Source: an uncultured Prevotellaceae bacterium (GTDB lineage: Bacteria; Bacteroidota; Bacteroidia; Bacteroidales; Muribaculaceae). Taken from it: DNA of 64,000 bases. A model generated the notes under the pieces. That model made no database searches, was not told the origin of the DNA, and saw only the letters and a list, made by a program, of their open reading frames with translations. The stretch spans positions 1 to 64,000 of the forward strand of contig CAMZFV010000008.1 of NCBI GenBank assembly GCA_947306175.1, given 5' to 3'. Shown piece by piece: positions 25,228 through 34,542 of this stretch. Within the stretch, counting starts at the first letter, position 1; every line of letters starts with the position of its first letter. The translations under genes were made by a program, and so were the position numbers.

Positions 25228-27316
25228 ATCGGGTCATGCGTTTAAGGATATTGTAACTAGGCAACACTCCCAGTTCGCCGGCACGGCTCAAGTCGGCAAC
25301 ACCCATGCTCTTGTTACCCATGCGCAGGTACATCAACCCTCGGTTGTAGTAGGCCTCGGCAAGGTCGGGTTTCAACTCGATGGCGTGGCTGTAGCAGCTG
25401 ATGGCGCTGGTGTAGTCGCCTTGCAGCATATAGACGTTGCCCTTGTTGAAATGGGCATACACATTCTTGGGTGACAGCTTGATAGCTTGATCCAAGTCGG
25501 CCATCATCAGGTCGAGCGTGGTGACATCCTGGCGCTGGCGCAACATGGCGTGAGACTTGGCATCAGGAGCGTCATCCTGGGTACCAGCTGAACCCGCATC
25601 ATGGGCGAGCGCCATGCGGTACTGCATGTAGCGGGCATCGGCACGCAGCAGATAGGCGAGCATGAATTGAGGATTCAGGGCGATGGCAGCATCGGCATCG
25701 GCAATGGCGGCATCGGGATTCTTCACCATCAGATAATCCAGGCCACGGGCAAAATAGTCGATGCTGCGGGGCTTTGCATGAGACAACAAACTGTTGATAT
25801 AGTCGATATTGGCAAAACTCAGCTGGATTTCCTCTTCTCCCAACTGCGATTCACCACTGACGAGCGAGAGATTGCCTGTCAATAGGCGGGAGTCATTGAC
25901 ATCAGTGATTTCCCTGATATAATGGGTATTGCCGTTGAGGCGGTTGTCCCTGGCATAATAAGACAACGTGAACATGGGCATGGGCTCCACCTCGACATTA
26001 TCGTTCTGGATGTGGCCGCGCTGGCGGTTGGCATACTCGGGCTTGACCGGCTCACTCTCATTGACGGTGAGCAGGGTGTTGAAGCGGTTGATGATTTCCT
26101 CGGCGGTCTCGGGTTCATCATCGCCATCAAGTGCGCGCTGCTCGGCCTTCTTGATGGCAGCAGTCGCTTCAATTTCGGCGGGATTGAAGGTGGAGACGTG
26201 TGTCTTGTTACGGCGGAAAATGGCCATCGCCTTCTCCATGTCGGCATCAGCGCCCTTGTTGTCACCCATGCGGCGCTTTGCCTCGCCACGTGCCATGTAA
26301 CCAGCTTCAAAATTGGGGTATTTCTTCAAGATGGCGGTAAAATCGCTGACGGCTTCACGGAACTGCCCCGTGCGCATGTACAGCAAGGCACGGTTATAGA
26401 GCGCCATAAAATTGGACGGATTGCTCTTGAGCACAAAGCTGAAATCGCTGATGGCTTTATTGTTATCCCCCACCTCGGCACGCAACAGGCCGCGGTTGAA
26501 GTGCGCCTCCTGGCTTGCAGGATCCAGACCGATGGCGTAGTCATAATCGGCCATTGCCCCGAAGTAATCATCAAGGTTGTACTTCATATAGGCGCGATTA
26601 ATGAAGTAACCCGCATAGCGAGGCTCCAACATAATGGCGCTGTCCATATCGGCAAGGGCGCTCTCAAAGTCGTGACGCGAGCGAGTGGCAATCTCGGCTC
26701 GCAAGACATAGGCGCTGGCGTTCTTCTTGCTCAAGGCAATGCCACGGTTCAGATTCTCGAGCGCAGCCGTCGTGTCCTTGTTGGCAAGATTCATCTGAGC
26801 CATGCCGATGTAAGCGCGGTCATTGCGGCGGTCAATCTGCAACAGGCGGTCATAAGCCTCCCTGGCATCATCATATTTTTTTAAGGCTGTCAGACAAATC
26901 GCACGGTTGATCAGCAGGTTCTTATCCTCAGGCATCAGGTTCAAGCCCGCTTCGTAATCCTCGACCGCCCCGGCATAATCGCCCAAATTCTGACGCGACA
27001 CGCCTCGCACCTGATAGGCATCGACAATAAACGGGTTGCGCTCAATCGCCATGCTGGCATCCCGCTCGGCACCACGGTAATCCTCCAAGCTGATTTTTGC
27101 CACCGAACGGTAGAAGTAAGGCTCGGCAAGGAACGGCTTGGCCTTAATCGCCTGATTAAAGTATTGGATAGCAAGGATATAGTCCTCAAAGTATAGTGCA
27201 TTGCGCCCGATATTCACCACCTGGTCGGTGTTGATCTGGGCATGAACGCCAAGAGACACCACCAGCATAGCCAGCAGCGCCAATCGGCGATATATCGTCT
27301 GCATTTTCTTCATCAT
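25226..27316 (-). CDS. Secreted tetratricopeptide-repeat protein
   Basis: About 696 residues from the ATG at 27316. The ATG at 27346 is upstream of the -7 element (27333-27340) and cannot be used. A signal peptide (LALLAMLVVSLGVHAQ) is followed by about ten TPR units (for example ALYNRALLYMRTGQFREAVSDF). A central acidic, non-TPR region at about 390-500 precedes three further TPR units. It would act as a periplasmic or surface scaffold. The partner cannot be inferred. Confidence 0.87.
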   Translation of the reverse strand: MMKKMQTIYRRLALLAMLVVSLGVHAQINTDQVVNIGRNALYFEDYILAIQYFNQAIKAKPFLAEPYFYRSVAKISLEDYRGAERDASMAIERNPFIVDAYQVRGVSRQNLGDYAGAVEDYEAGLNLMPEDKNLLINRAICLTALKKYDDAREAYDRLLQIDRRNDRAYIGMAQMNLANKDTTAALENLNRGIALSKKNASAYVLRAEIATRSRHDFESALADMDSAIMLEPRYAGYFINRAYMKYNLDDYFGAMADYDYAIGLDPASQEAHFNRGLLRAEVGDNNKAISDFSFVLKSNPSNFMALYNRALLYMRTGQFREAVSDFTAILKKYPNFEAGYMARGEAKRRMGDNKGADADMEKAMAIFRRNKTHVSTFNPAEIEATAAIKKAEQRALDGDDEPETAEEIINRFNTLLTVNESEPVKPEYANRQRGHIQNDNVEVEPMPMFTLSYYARDNRLNGNTHYIREITDVNDSRLLTGNLSLVSGESQLGEEEIQLSFANIDYINSLLSHAKPRSIDYFARGLDYLMVKNPDAAIADADAAIALNPQFMLAYLLRADARYMQYRMALAHDAGSAGTQDDAPDAKSHAMLRQRQDVTTLDLMMADLDQAIKLSPKNVYAHFNKGNVYMLQGDYTSAISCYSHAIELKPDLAEAYYNRGLMYLRMGNKSMGVADLSRAGELGVLPSYNILKRMTR

Positions 27317-27332
27317 TGCGATAATATAACGG

Positions 27333-27364
27333 CAAAAGTAGAGCAAAATTTCCCAACGACCAAA
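27333..27364 (-). promoter_or_regulatory. Promoter of the TPR gene
   Basis: On the minus strand: TTTG at 27364-27361, 20 nt, TACTTTTG at 27340-27333. It fixes the downstream start codon choice. Confidence 0.8.
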
Positions 27365-27430
27365 AAACGGCCAAAGGCTAATCGTTTTTTCACATTTTAT
27401 GGCACGAAATCTTAAAAACGGCTAAAGGAT

Positions 27431-27461
27431 TTTGTCATGTCGGCAATTTACGGTAACTTTG
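27431..27461 (+). promoter_or_regulatory. Promoter of the META-domain gene
   Basis: TTTG at 27431-27434, 19 nt, TAACTTTG at 27454-27461. It overlaps the upstream in-frame ATG (27432), which is therefore not the start. Confidence 0.8.
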
Positions 27462-27491
27462 AAGTTCGTATTAGAAAAAGACTTCAACAAG

Positions 27492-28352
27492 ATGAGAAAA
27501 TATATCGTGATTACGCTCTTGCTGGCGATGTTGATGGCTCCTGCTACAATGGATGCCCGCAAGAAAAAAGATAAAAAAATGGCCAAGCGCGAGGTGACTG
27601 TGGAAAACGTTACCGCCAACGTTGAGCAGCCCCTGCGCGAGGTTGCTGTTACAGACCCAGCCAAGCAACTCTACGGCGAATGGGACATTGTGTCGATGCG
27701 CAAGAAGAAAGTCTATACTCTTGAGCGTGCTTACCTGTACCTCGACTTCGCTGGTGGCAACAAGGTTTATGGCAACAACGGCTGCAACACCATCAACGGC
27801 AGATTTCAATTGAGCGGCAATAACTTGAAGTTTGAGGATTTTGTCTCTTCGGGCGAGGCCTGCCGCAACGTGACCAGCGAGAAGACCATCATGCACACGT
27901 TGGCCGATGTACGCCGCTATACCCTTGAGACCCAATACAACGCACAATACCTCAACCTCATGAATTCCAAGGGTGCTGTCATCATGGTCTTGAAGCGCCA
28001 CAATCTGGATGCGATGAACGGAGCATGGCTCATCAAGGAAATCGACAGTGAAAACGTTAACGACTTGAATATGCGCGTCGTTATCGATGCTGTCGAGCAG
28101 ACCATTCACGGTGACACGGGCTGCAACATCATCAACGGCATCATCACCCTCGACCCGACCAAGGACATGGCCATCCAGTTCGAGGACCTGCACTCCACCG
28201 AGAACGACTGCGAGGAGATCGATTACGAGACCGACCTGCTGCTGGCCCTGGAAAGGACGGAATCCTGCAAGCGCATCAACCAGAACGAGATGGCTCTGCT
28301 CGATAACAAGGGTACCATCGTCATCGTCCTGCAACGCATCAACTTGAGGTAA
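27492..28352 (+). CDS. Secreted protein with two META (HslJ-like) domains
   Basis: 286 residues from the ATG at 27492, which gives a good signal peptide (MRKYIVITLLLAMLMAPATMDA) and lies 30 nt after the -7 element. Two tandem META/HslJ domains follow. Each contains the hallmark G.NGCN segment (YGNNGCNTINGRFQ and HGDTGCNIINGIIT) and a late MALLDNKG or LNLMNSKG strand. A Lys-rich stretch follows the signal peptide. Members are envelope proteins linked to stress or motility in other bacteria. The role here is unknown. Confidence 0.88.
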   Translation: MRKYIVITLLLAMLMAPATMDARKKKDKKMAKREVTVENVTANVEQPLREVAVTDPAKQLYGEWDIVSMRKKKVYTLERAYLYLDFAGGNKVYGNNGCNTINGRFQLSGNNLKFEDFVSSGEACRNVTSEKTIMHTLADVRRYTLETQYNAQYLNLMNSKGAVIMVLKRHNLDAMNGAWLIKEIDSENVNDLNMRVVIDAVEQTIHGDTGCNIINGIITLDPTKDMAIQFEDLHSTENDCEEIDYETDLLLALERTESCKRINQNEMALLDNKGTIVIVLQRINLR

Positions 28353-28390
28353 AATGCGGGCTGGTGCCCACAGTATAAAGGTTATTGTTT

Positions 28391-28485
28391 AAAGCTTAAA
28401 GAGGCATCCGCTCCAGTCAATGGAATGCGGATGCCTCTCTAAACTCTAAACCCTAAACTCTAAACTGCGAGCACAGCGAGCATTA
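28391..28485 (-). repeat. TTAG-type heptad element with long hairpin (copy e)
   Basis: Read on the minus strand from the TAA stop of the next gene: TAATGCTCGCTGTGCTCGC, heptads TTTAGAG, TTTAGGG, TTTAGAG, TTTAGAG, then GAGGCATCCGC (28437-28427), a 15-nt loop and GCGGATGCCTC (28411-28401), a perfect 11-bp stem, and finally degenerate complementary words. It is the most complete copy in the window. Confidence 0.85.
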
Positions 28486-30462
28486 ATGCATGCGCTTGGT
28501 CGTGGTGCGGGAGCCGTCGCTAAGAGTTTTCACGACGATGTTCACACCCTCCTGTGGTTGCTGGCTCACAATGCCCGAAGGGGTGATGTACTTCACGTCA
28601 ACAACTTGTTTACCCATAATGGTCTCTTCTACTGCCGAACAGGAAATGACAGTTAAGGGATAGAGGGTGTAGTTGGTGAAGTAGTCCTCGTCGGTGGCAT
28701 GGATGCGGCGCATCGGAACAAAGGAACCGTTCTCAGCCCATGGCTCGTCGAGAGTGAAGACGCACAGCAAGCCGTAGAGGTGACCTTCCTTAGTTGCCAT
28801 CTCGGCTTCCAACCCAGGAGCATAGTCAAAGTTGAGTTTCACCATGACAGTATCCTGCTCGCTGCACAGGTAAGGCTTGCCATCCTTATAGAAGAAATAA
28901 CCCTCCGCTTGACCCACTTCATGACCCAAAGCAGCGATGTAATCATGACTCAGGTCATACTTGAACATGGTCAACGTGGGCAATTCGGCTTCGTCAAGCT
29001 CAACGGGAGTACTATTGAGAATCAGGCGCGGATTAGTCAAGCGGTCAGCCAATTTACCCTTGACGGTACCAGGCATAAGCACCTGCTTGTCGGCCAGACT
29101 ATTGAATAAGGTTTCGTCGCTTGAACAGTCAAGCACGATCCAGTCAGGATACCATGCCATCCACTCGGCATATCCCCACTCGGCATAAATGTCATAATAT
29201 ACCTCATCCACATTGTCGGTCACAAAGACAAGCTTGTCCTGCCCTGCATCTACAGCGGCAGCGACATACAGGGTGTCATTGAGTTTGTACTGAGCGCCAT
29301 CTTCTCCTGCGTAAAGGACTTTCCACAGACGTGTACCCAGGTCAGTAGTGATACTGATGGGATAAAGTTCCATTAAACCATTATAACTGGTGACCATGCC
29401 CTCGATAGAATAAACCTCGGTGGGGTCAACCTCGGGGTACTCGATGCCGAACTTGTTAAAGCCAGCCATCGAAGCCTCATAGGTGAGGCCGTCCTCATCA
29501 GCCTCGGTGCAAGTTATTGTAAAGTTGCCTCGCTCGTCTATCTCGCTCAAAGAGACGCCATCAAAATAAACCTTGTAGTTCTCCCATCCTTCATCGGCAT
29601 CGGCAATAAAGGACAAATAACCCGTGCAGTCAAATGGCGAATAGTATTCCTCGTCAAATATGGTTTTAGCATTGGCGAAGTGGGCGGGTTCTGCCACCTC
29701 GACCAAGCCTTTATACGTCTTTTTCACGCCCGTCCAGCCAGCTGGAATGACAGAACCCAACTGGTACTGTTTGCCCGTGTCGCCATAAATGAGTCCTGCA
29801 AGGGCATAGCCCTCCTCATCGAGCTGCATCACCCAGAGATAGTCGTTCCATTGATAGTTAACATATACATCGCTGGTGAACTGGAACGCGGTGCCATCCT
29901 CAAGCGCTGCCAGATGATGGAGCGAATCAAGCTTGGTGATGTTGGGATCGATGGGATCGGGATCGGGGTCGGGATCGACAGGGCCCTCACCGTTGGTGGT
30001 CACCACGATGCTTGCCACCTGGGCATTCTTGGTGCCAAAATGGGTAAAAGTCACCGATGCAGCGTTACCTGTCCAAGTGCCCACAGCGCCATTGACGGCA
30101 TAATCGCCCACATCGGCCAATAGGTCAAAGTTGGTCGTGTTGGCGGCATTGAGAACAACACCCGTGATACTGCCCTCGGCCACCGACAAGGTGATTGTGC
30201 CGTCCACATAGATGCGCAGCGTGTAACTGCCCTGCGAGTTCCAGATGCGAGTCTGGGTCGCACCATCGGTAGCCGACAGCGTCACCCCGTTCACGGTCAC
30301 GGGACCTGCCTGTGTGAGATTGGTTCCAGCGCCCTGGGCAGGCACGGCATAACCCATAGCGGTAATACCCTCGGCGGTCGAGAAATCAAAGGTCACCTCG
30401 GCAGCCTGTAATACAGAAAAGGCCAAGAAGGCCATCAAGAAAAGCGAAAAAATACGGTTCAT
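28483..30462 (-). CDS. Large secreted protein with sorting-signal-like C-terminus
   Basis: About 659 residues from Met at 30462 (MNRIFSLFLMAFLAFSVLQA, signal peptide); an ATG 9 nt upstream is also possible. The N-terminal about 150 residues look like a beta-sandwich. A DPDPDPDP linker follows, then repeated OB-like or beta-rich domains (ITKLDSLHHL..., YSIEGMVTSYNGLMEL...). The end, VDVKYITPSGIVSQQPQEGVNIVV...TTTKRMH, resembles the conserved C-terminal tails of Bacteroidales surface proteins thought to be type IX secretion signals. The function is unknown. A TAACTTTG -7 element is at 30487-30494. Confidence 0.75.
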   Translation of the reverse strand: MNRIFSLFLMAFLAFSVLQAAEVTFDFSTAEGITAMGYAVPAQGAGTNLTQAGPVTVNGVTLSATDGATQTRIWNSQGSYTLRIYVDGTITLSVAEGSITGVVLNAANTTNFDLLADVGDYAVNGAVGTWTGNAASVTFTHFGTKNAQVASIVVTTNGEGPVDPDPDPDPIDPNITKLDSLHHLAALEDGTAFQFTSDVYVNYQWNDYLWVMQLDEEGYALAGLIYGDTGKQYQLGSVIPAGWTGVKKTYKGLVEVAEPAHFANAKTIFDEEYYSPFDCTGYLSFIADADEGWENYKVYFDGVSLSEIDERGNFTITCTEADEDGLTYEASMAGFNKFGIEYPEVDPTEVYSIEGMVTSYNGLMELYPISITTDLGTRLWKVLYAGEDGAQYKLNDTLYVAAAVDAGQDKLVFVTDNVDEVYYDIYAEWGYAEWMAWYPDWIVLDCSSDETLFNSLADKQVLMPGTVKGKLADRLTNPRLILNSTPVELDEAELPTLTMFKYDLSHDYIAALGHEVGQAEGYFFYKDGKPYLCSEQDTVMVKLNFDYAPGLEAEMATKEGHLYGLLCVFTLDEPWAENGSFVPMRRIHATDEDYFTNYTLYPLTVISCSAVEETIMGKQVVDVKYITPSGIVSQQPQEGVNIVVKTLSDGSRTTTKRMH

Positions 30463-30525
30463 TTTGCACATTAATAATTTATGCTACAAAGTTACTGCCA
30501 ATAACCGTAACAAATACAACAATGA

Positions 30526-30563
30526 CCCGAAAAAAGTTATCAACAAGCACTACTTTTTTCGGG
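30526..30563. terminator. Intrinsic terminator of the DUF4153 gene
   Basis: CCCGAAAAAAGT / ACTTTTTTCGGG, 12-bp stem with a 14-nt loop, between the tail of the membrane-protein gene and the start of the next. Confidence 0.8.
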
Positions 30564-30588
30564 CCACTGAAAGATTCACCTCAAGAGG

Positions 30589-32313
30589 CTATTTTGTAAA
30601 CAAGATACCAGAGCAACTCAAGTAATTTGCGCCACTGCTGAAAACGGTAATATGAAAATCGTTAATCATCAGCATAGCCTCCCCGTTCTCGAACACCAAG
30701 GCACCATCAGGATTCTTTCCTTCATCAAACTCAGCCAATCGCTTGATATCAATTTCAAACTGATGTTCAACCTGATTACCGTCATTGAACTTCATCCACA
30801 TTTTGTCACCGTCAACCTTAACGACATTGTCATCAGCACCTGTAACCATGGTCATCGATGAGTAGCCTTGAGGCACCGGTACACCCTCAATTAAGTCATA
30901 ATTACTATAAGTATCATGCATCTCTTCGACGATATTACCATCTTCGTCAAGTGAGGCATAACGGCCAACAATGACATTCTTAGCCACGAGATCATCAATC
31001 GCTCTGTAACCATAGTCACGATTCAGGTAGTGCAGTTTGGAATCAATAGCTGCAGCCACTTTAGGGTCAGCCCCCTTGAGCCACTGGTCATATTGCTCGC
31101 CCGAAAGGGGGAACTGCCTAAGGCCAGACGCATTAAACGCCATGCGGGCCTCTTTCTTTAATTGACGTTGCGTCACATTGGCGATCGATTGCGGACCCAC
31201 AGAAATCAAAAACAAGATAACGGCAAACGAGGCGGGAATCAGCCAAATGCGCTTGTTGCGGGTGAAAATGAGCCACAGGCAAACCGCATAGCACCACACG
31301 TTAAACACCAACAGATAGAGGCGACTCACCGTGATGCCGTAGTCGGTCAAGCGGCGACCGATGGCAATAGTCATCAATGCCAGCAACGGAAGCATGGCCA
31401 CTGGCAACCATCGTATCACCCTTTTGAACAGCTTATTGCCTTCCTGATGCTGAATGGGATAAGTGAGATAAATGAGCAACACCATAAGCACCATGCTGCC
31501 ACTCACCAGGTAACTTACGCCACCCACAGGCAGTGACCACTGGAAAAGTATCTTGGCAGCATAGGCATATAGAGTAATCAAGTATAGGCCCAGCAACGGC
31601 ATAAACAGGTACTGCACTACGCCCTTGGCAAACCCCGAGAACGCTGGCGAGTCATTCAAGAATTTATCTTTCCCCTTGGGAATCAGGCTCATGAACAAAA
31701 CCGGTGCCAGCAACACCATACAAAGTATCCAGATATCGACATAAACCTCTCCGTAAATAGAGATGTTGAAGAGCATCTTCAAGGACTCGACCAGCAACAA
31801 CAGGCCCATGGCCAAAATAGCACCTATAGCCGTGGAGATAACCAAAGCGACCACCGTGCGTATCGAGAAATTCCAGAACGGCAATTCGTGTCTCTTACGA
31901 TAGAAGCAGATAAGGAATACAGACAACCCGATGGCGACCACAGTGGCACTGACAGCTATAATCTGCGGCAAAGAGAAATGGTCGAACTGAGAAAGATAGG
32001 CACAGATGGCGAACCATGCGCCATGAACGATTAACTGAACCGCAATCGACACAATCCTGGACTTGAATTCCTCAGTCAACAGGGACAAGGCCACAGCAAG
32101 TAGCGCACCTGTTGCAGGATAGAACATGAGGAAAAACTCCATGCGCGAGCCCACATCACCGCCGTGATTCTGATAGATCAAGAAACACGTCAAGAACAGC
32201 GTGAACAACATCGCCAGCGGAAAACGCTTGAAACTCTGGCCGAAACGCTCAATGATTGCACTTATGGAAATATTCTTGAGTTTTACCATATCTTCTTCTA
32301 TTTCTGTTATCAT
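30589..32313 (-). CDS. DUF4153-type polytopic membrane protein
   Basis: About 574 residues from the ATG at 32313 (MITEIEEDMVKLKN). The longer ORF start at 32358 adds a tail that does not look protein-like, and 32289 is another option. About 11-12 transmembrane helices fill the first 400 residues; a soluble C-terminal domain of about 180 residues follows. The pattern and the RFGQSFKRFPLAMLFT segment fit the DUF4153 family of Bacteroidetes inner-membrane proteins. The function is unknown. Confidence 0.78.
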   Translation of the reverse strand: MITEIEEDMVKLKNISISAIIERFGQSFKRFPLAMLFTLFLTCFLIYQNHGGDVGSRMEFFLMFYPATGALLAVALSLLTEEFKSRIVSIAVQLIVHGAWFAICAYLSQFDHFSLPQIIAVSATVVAIGLSVFLICFYRKRHELPFWNFSIRTVVALVISTAIGAILAMGLLLLVESLKMLFNISIYGEVYVDIWILCMVLLAPVLFMSLIPKGKDKFLNDSPAFSGFAKGVVQYLFMPLLGLYLITLYAYAAKILFQWSLPVGGVSYLVSGSMVLMVLLIYLTYPIQHQEGNKLFKRVIRWLPVAMLPLLALMTIAIGRRLTDYGITVSRLYLLVFNVWCYAVCLWLIFTRNKRIWLIPASFAVILFLISVGPQSIANVTQRQLKKEARMAFNASGLRQFPLSGEQYDQWLKGADPKVAAAIDSKLHYLNRDYGYRAIDDLVAKNVIVGRYASLDEDGNIVEEMHDTYSNYDLIEGVPVPQGYSSMTMVTGADDNVVKVDGDKMWMKFNDGNQVEHQFEIDIKRLAEFDEGKNPDGALVFENGEAMLMINDFHITVFSSGANYLSCSGILFTK

Positions 32314-32430
32314 AATAACGTGAAAAACCATTAAAAATTGCAGCACGACCGATGACAATTACAGATAATCACAATTCATAAAATTAAGCCACTAAAACCA
32401 TAAAAAAACGAGCAAAAACAGACATGGGAT

Positions 32431-32461
32431 TTGCATATATTAAGTATTTGTTATAATTTTG
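32431..32461 (+). promoter_or_regulatory. Promoter of the RNase P RNA gene
   Basis: TTG at 32431-32433, 20 nt, TAATTTTG at 32454-32461, about 15 nt before the RNA. Confidence 0.8.
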
Positions 32462-32476
32462 CGCCCCTAATTCAAA

Positions 32477-32838
32477 AGCAGTATGGCGGCTTGTCGCTCG
32501 TTAACATCACATGGTTGCGAGAGGAAAGTCCGGGCAACACAGAGCATCACATTTCTTAACGGGAAGCTGTGGGAGACCGCAGGGTTAAGGTGACAGAAAA
32601 CAACCGCCGCGCGAGCGGCAAGGGTGAAAAGGCGGGGTAAGAGCCCACCGGGCGCTGTGGTGACACAGCGCGCCGCACCACCTGTGAGTTGCAAGTTCAT
32701 GTATACCGGCATCTAAGGGCTGCTCGTCCATTGCCGGGGGGTAGAACGCTATACTGGCGCAGCAATGCGTCGGACAGATAAATGACAGGCACCTGCCGTC
32801 GTGGCGGGCACATAACCCGGCTTATAGCCATACTGTCT
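32477..32838 (+). ncRNA. rnpB: RNase P RNA (class A)
   Basis: Catalytic RNA that trims tRNA 5' leaders. Conserved blocks are visible in the right order: GAGGAAAGTCCGGGC (about 32520), ACAGAAAACAACCGCC, GGTAAGAGCCCACCG, AATGACAGGCACC and CATAACCCGGCTTATAG (about 32811). The ends pair: CAGTATGGC (32479-32487) with GCCATACTG (32827-32835) is helix P1. The length of about 360 nt is normal. No strong terminator follows, only T-rich sequence. Confidence 0.96.
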
Positions 32839-32907
32839 TTTGTTTTTTGGTTTTCATTTTTTATTGTTTCAACATGCAGCGTGAGACTGCATTAAGAACT
32901 AACCAAA

Positions 32908-34239
32908 ATGGCAAGAAAAGAAGAATTAGCGCGCATGTGGGAACGAACCACCGAGTATTTGTTCAACCAGCGACCCGCCTTTGAACGCGAGGGCGCCTCG
33001 GGCTACAAGCCAGGACTAGATACAAGCCTTGCACTCGATAAGATATACAAAGAGCCCCATCGCCGCTACCGCATCATTCACATAGCAGGCACCAACGGTA
33101 AAGGCTCAACAGCCCATCTACTTGCGTCTTGTTTGCAACAATGCGGCTACAGGGTGGGTCTGTTCACCTCTCCTCACATGATCGACTTCAGGGAGCGCAT
33201 CCGCGTCAACGGCAGGAAAATCAGCCGCAACTACGTCATGCAGTGGGTGAATGAATACAAGCAAAAGAACATGGAAGGCTTTGAGCCGTCATTCTTTGAG
33301 TTGACATCAACGATGGCGTTTGACTACTTCGCATGGAGGAATGTCAATGTGGCTGTCATCGAGACCGGACTGGGCGGAAGGCTTGACAGCACCAACATTG
33401 TCACCCCCGACCTGAGCATCATCACCAACGTCGGCCTTGAGCACCAGCAGTTCCTGGGAGATACCATTGAGCAGATTGCCAGCGAGAAAGCCGGTATCAT
33501 CAAGCACGGACAACCCGTCATCGTCGGCCATGCCGAAGGGTTGGTAAGAGATGTCATTGAGAATTATGCCAAAAGACAATATGCCGAAATCAGGTTTGCC
33601 GAAGACAAGCCCGAAGTCCTTCAAGCCAAGATGGTTGACGGCATGCTCCAGCTAAAGACCCAGAATTACGGCATCATCGATTGCGAACTCACCGGCGACT
33701 TCCAGATTGAGAACGCCAACACCGTACTTACCGCCTTCAACGTGCTCAAACGCTTGAAATACCGCATCAAGGAAGATGCCGTGCGCAAGGGATTTGCACA
33801 GGTTATTGAGACCACTGGACTCATGGGACGATGGATGAAACTCAGTGACAAGCCCCGCACCATCTGCGACTCGGCACATAACGTGGCCAGCATCACTGTC
33901 GCCATGAAGCAACTCAAAAACGAGTACTACGACAACCTCCACATGGTACTTGGATTCATGGCCGACAAAGATGTGAACGGTATTCTCGACCTGATTCCCA
34001 AGAAAGCCACCTTCTATTTCACACAAGCCCAAACTTCCCGTTCCCTGCCTGCCGAGAAACTTCAAGAGATTGCAGCCAGCCACGGGCTCAAGGGCGATAT
34101 ATATAATAATGTGACCGAGGCGCTGGAAGCTGCCCGCAAGAATGCAGCCCCCAGGGACCTCATCTATATTGGCGGCAGCATGTATGTCCTGGCCGAGCTG
34201 CTCACCGCAATCGGCTACGACGACAAACTCGACAGCTAA
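32908..34239 (+). CDS. folC: Folylpolyglutamate synthase / dihydrofolate synthase
   Basis: 443 residues, Mur-ligase-like ATPase that adds glutamate to folates. The P-loop HIAGTNGKGSTAHLLAS is near residue 60. FTSPHMIDFRERI and VIETGLGGRLDSTN are family motifs, and the SIITNVGLEHQQFLG segment follows. The C-terminal domain starts near residue 300 (GRWMKL.. ICDSAHN). It is cytoplasmic, and full length. It may be transcribed from the rnpB promoter since no other strong promoter is visible in the 70-nt gap. Confidence 0.95.
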   Translation: MARKEELARMWERTTEYLFNQRPAFEREGASGYKPGLDTSLALDKIYKEPHRRYRIIHIAGTNGKGSTAHLLASCLQQCGYRVGLFTSPHMIDFRERIRVNGRKISRNYVMQWVNEYKQKNMEGFEPSFFELTSTMAFDYFAWRNVNVAVIETGLGGRLDSTNIVTPDLSIITNVGLEHQQFLGDTIEQIASEKAGIIKHGQPVIVGHAEGLVRDVIENYAKRQYAEIRFAEDKPEVLQAKMVDGMLQLKTQNYGIIDCELTGDFQIENANTVLTAFNVLKRLKYRIKEDAVRKGFAQVIETTGLMGRWMKLSDKPRTICDSAHNVASITVAMKQLKNEYYDNLHMVLGFMADKDVNGILDLIPKKATFYFTQAQTSRSLPAEKLQEIAASHGLKGDIYNNVTEALEAARKNAAPRDLIYIGGSMYVLAELLTAIGYDDKLDS

Positions 34240-34264
34240 CACATTCATATATCCATCCCATCAC

Positions 34265-34308
34265 CATCGGTCCCCTACCCGCGCAACAGGTTGGGGACCG
34301 ATGTTTTG
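34265..34308 (+). terminator. Intrinsic terminator after folC
   Basis: CATCGGTCCCC / GGGGACCGATG, 11-bp perfect outer stem with extra pairs inside, followed by TTTTG. Confidence 0.9.
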
Positions 34309-34542
34309 CCAGGAACAGGAAAAACTGACAATGACAAAATGTCATCAATTGTTACTTGGCGGCTCCCTATTGTAAAACTATTTAAAAAGTGGCACCAATG
34401 CTATTAATTTAGCTTAAAATAAAGGGCTGAAGTATTGTTTTTGTTTTTTTTAGTTGTACTTTTGGCACGTTATTTGAAAAGTTAAATTTAACACTTGGAT
34501 AAATTAAAATCATCAATAAATTAACAATAAAAGATTAAACAC
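34309..34542. other. Long leader of the HtrA gene
   Basis: The rest of the 300-bp gap after folC. It holds the promoter at 34435-34464 and AT-rich leader, with no ORF. Confidence 0.5.
34435..34464 (+). promoter_or_regulatory. Promoter of the HtrA gene
   Basis: TTG at 34435-34437, 19 nt, TACTTTTG at 34457-34464. The predicted leader is about 70 nt. Confidence 0.7.

Noticed and set aside
28401..28470. Telomere-like TTTAGGG/TTTAGAG units
   Set aside because: Only one exact TTTAGGG unit, in the middle of a circular-type bacterial chromosome segment; treated as part of the heptad element, not as a telomere.
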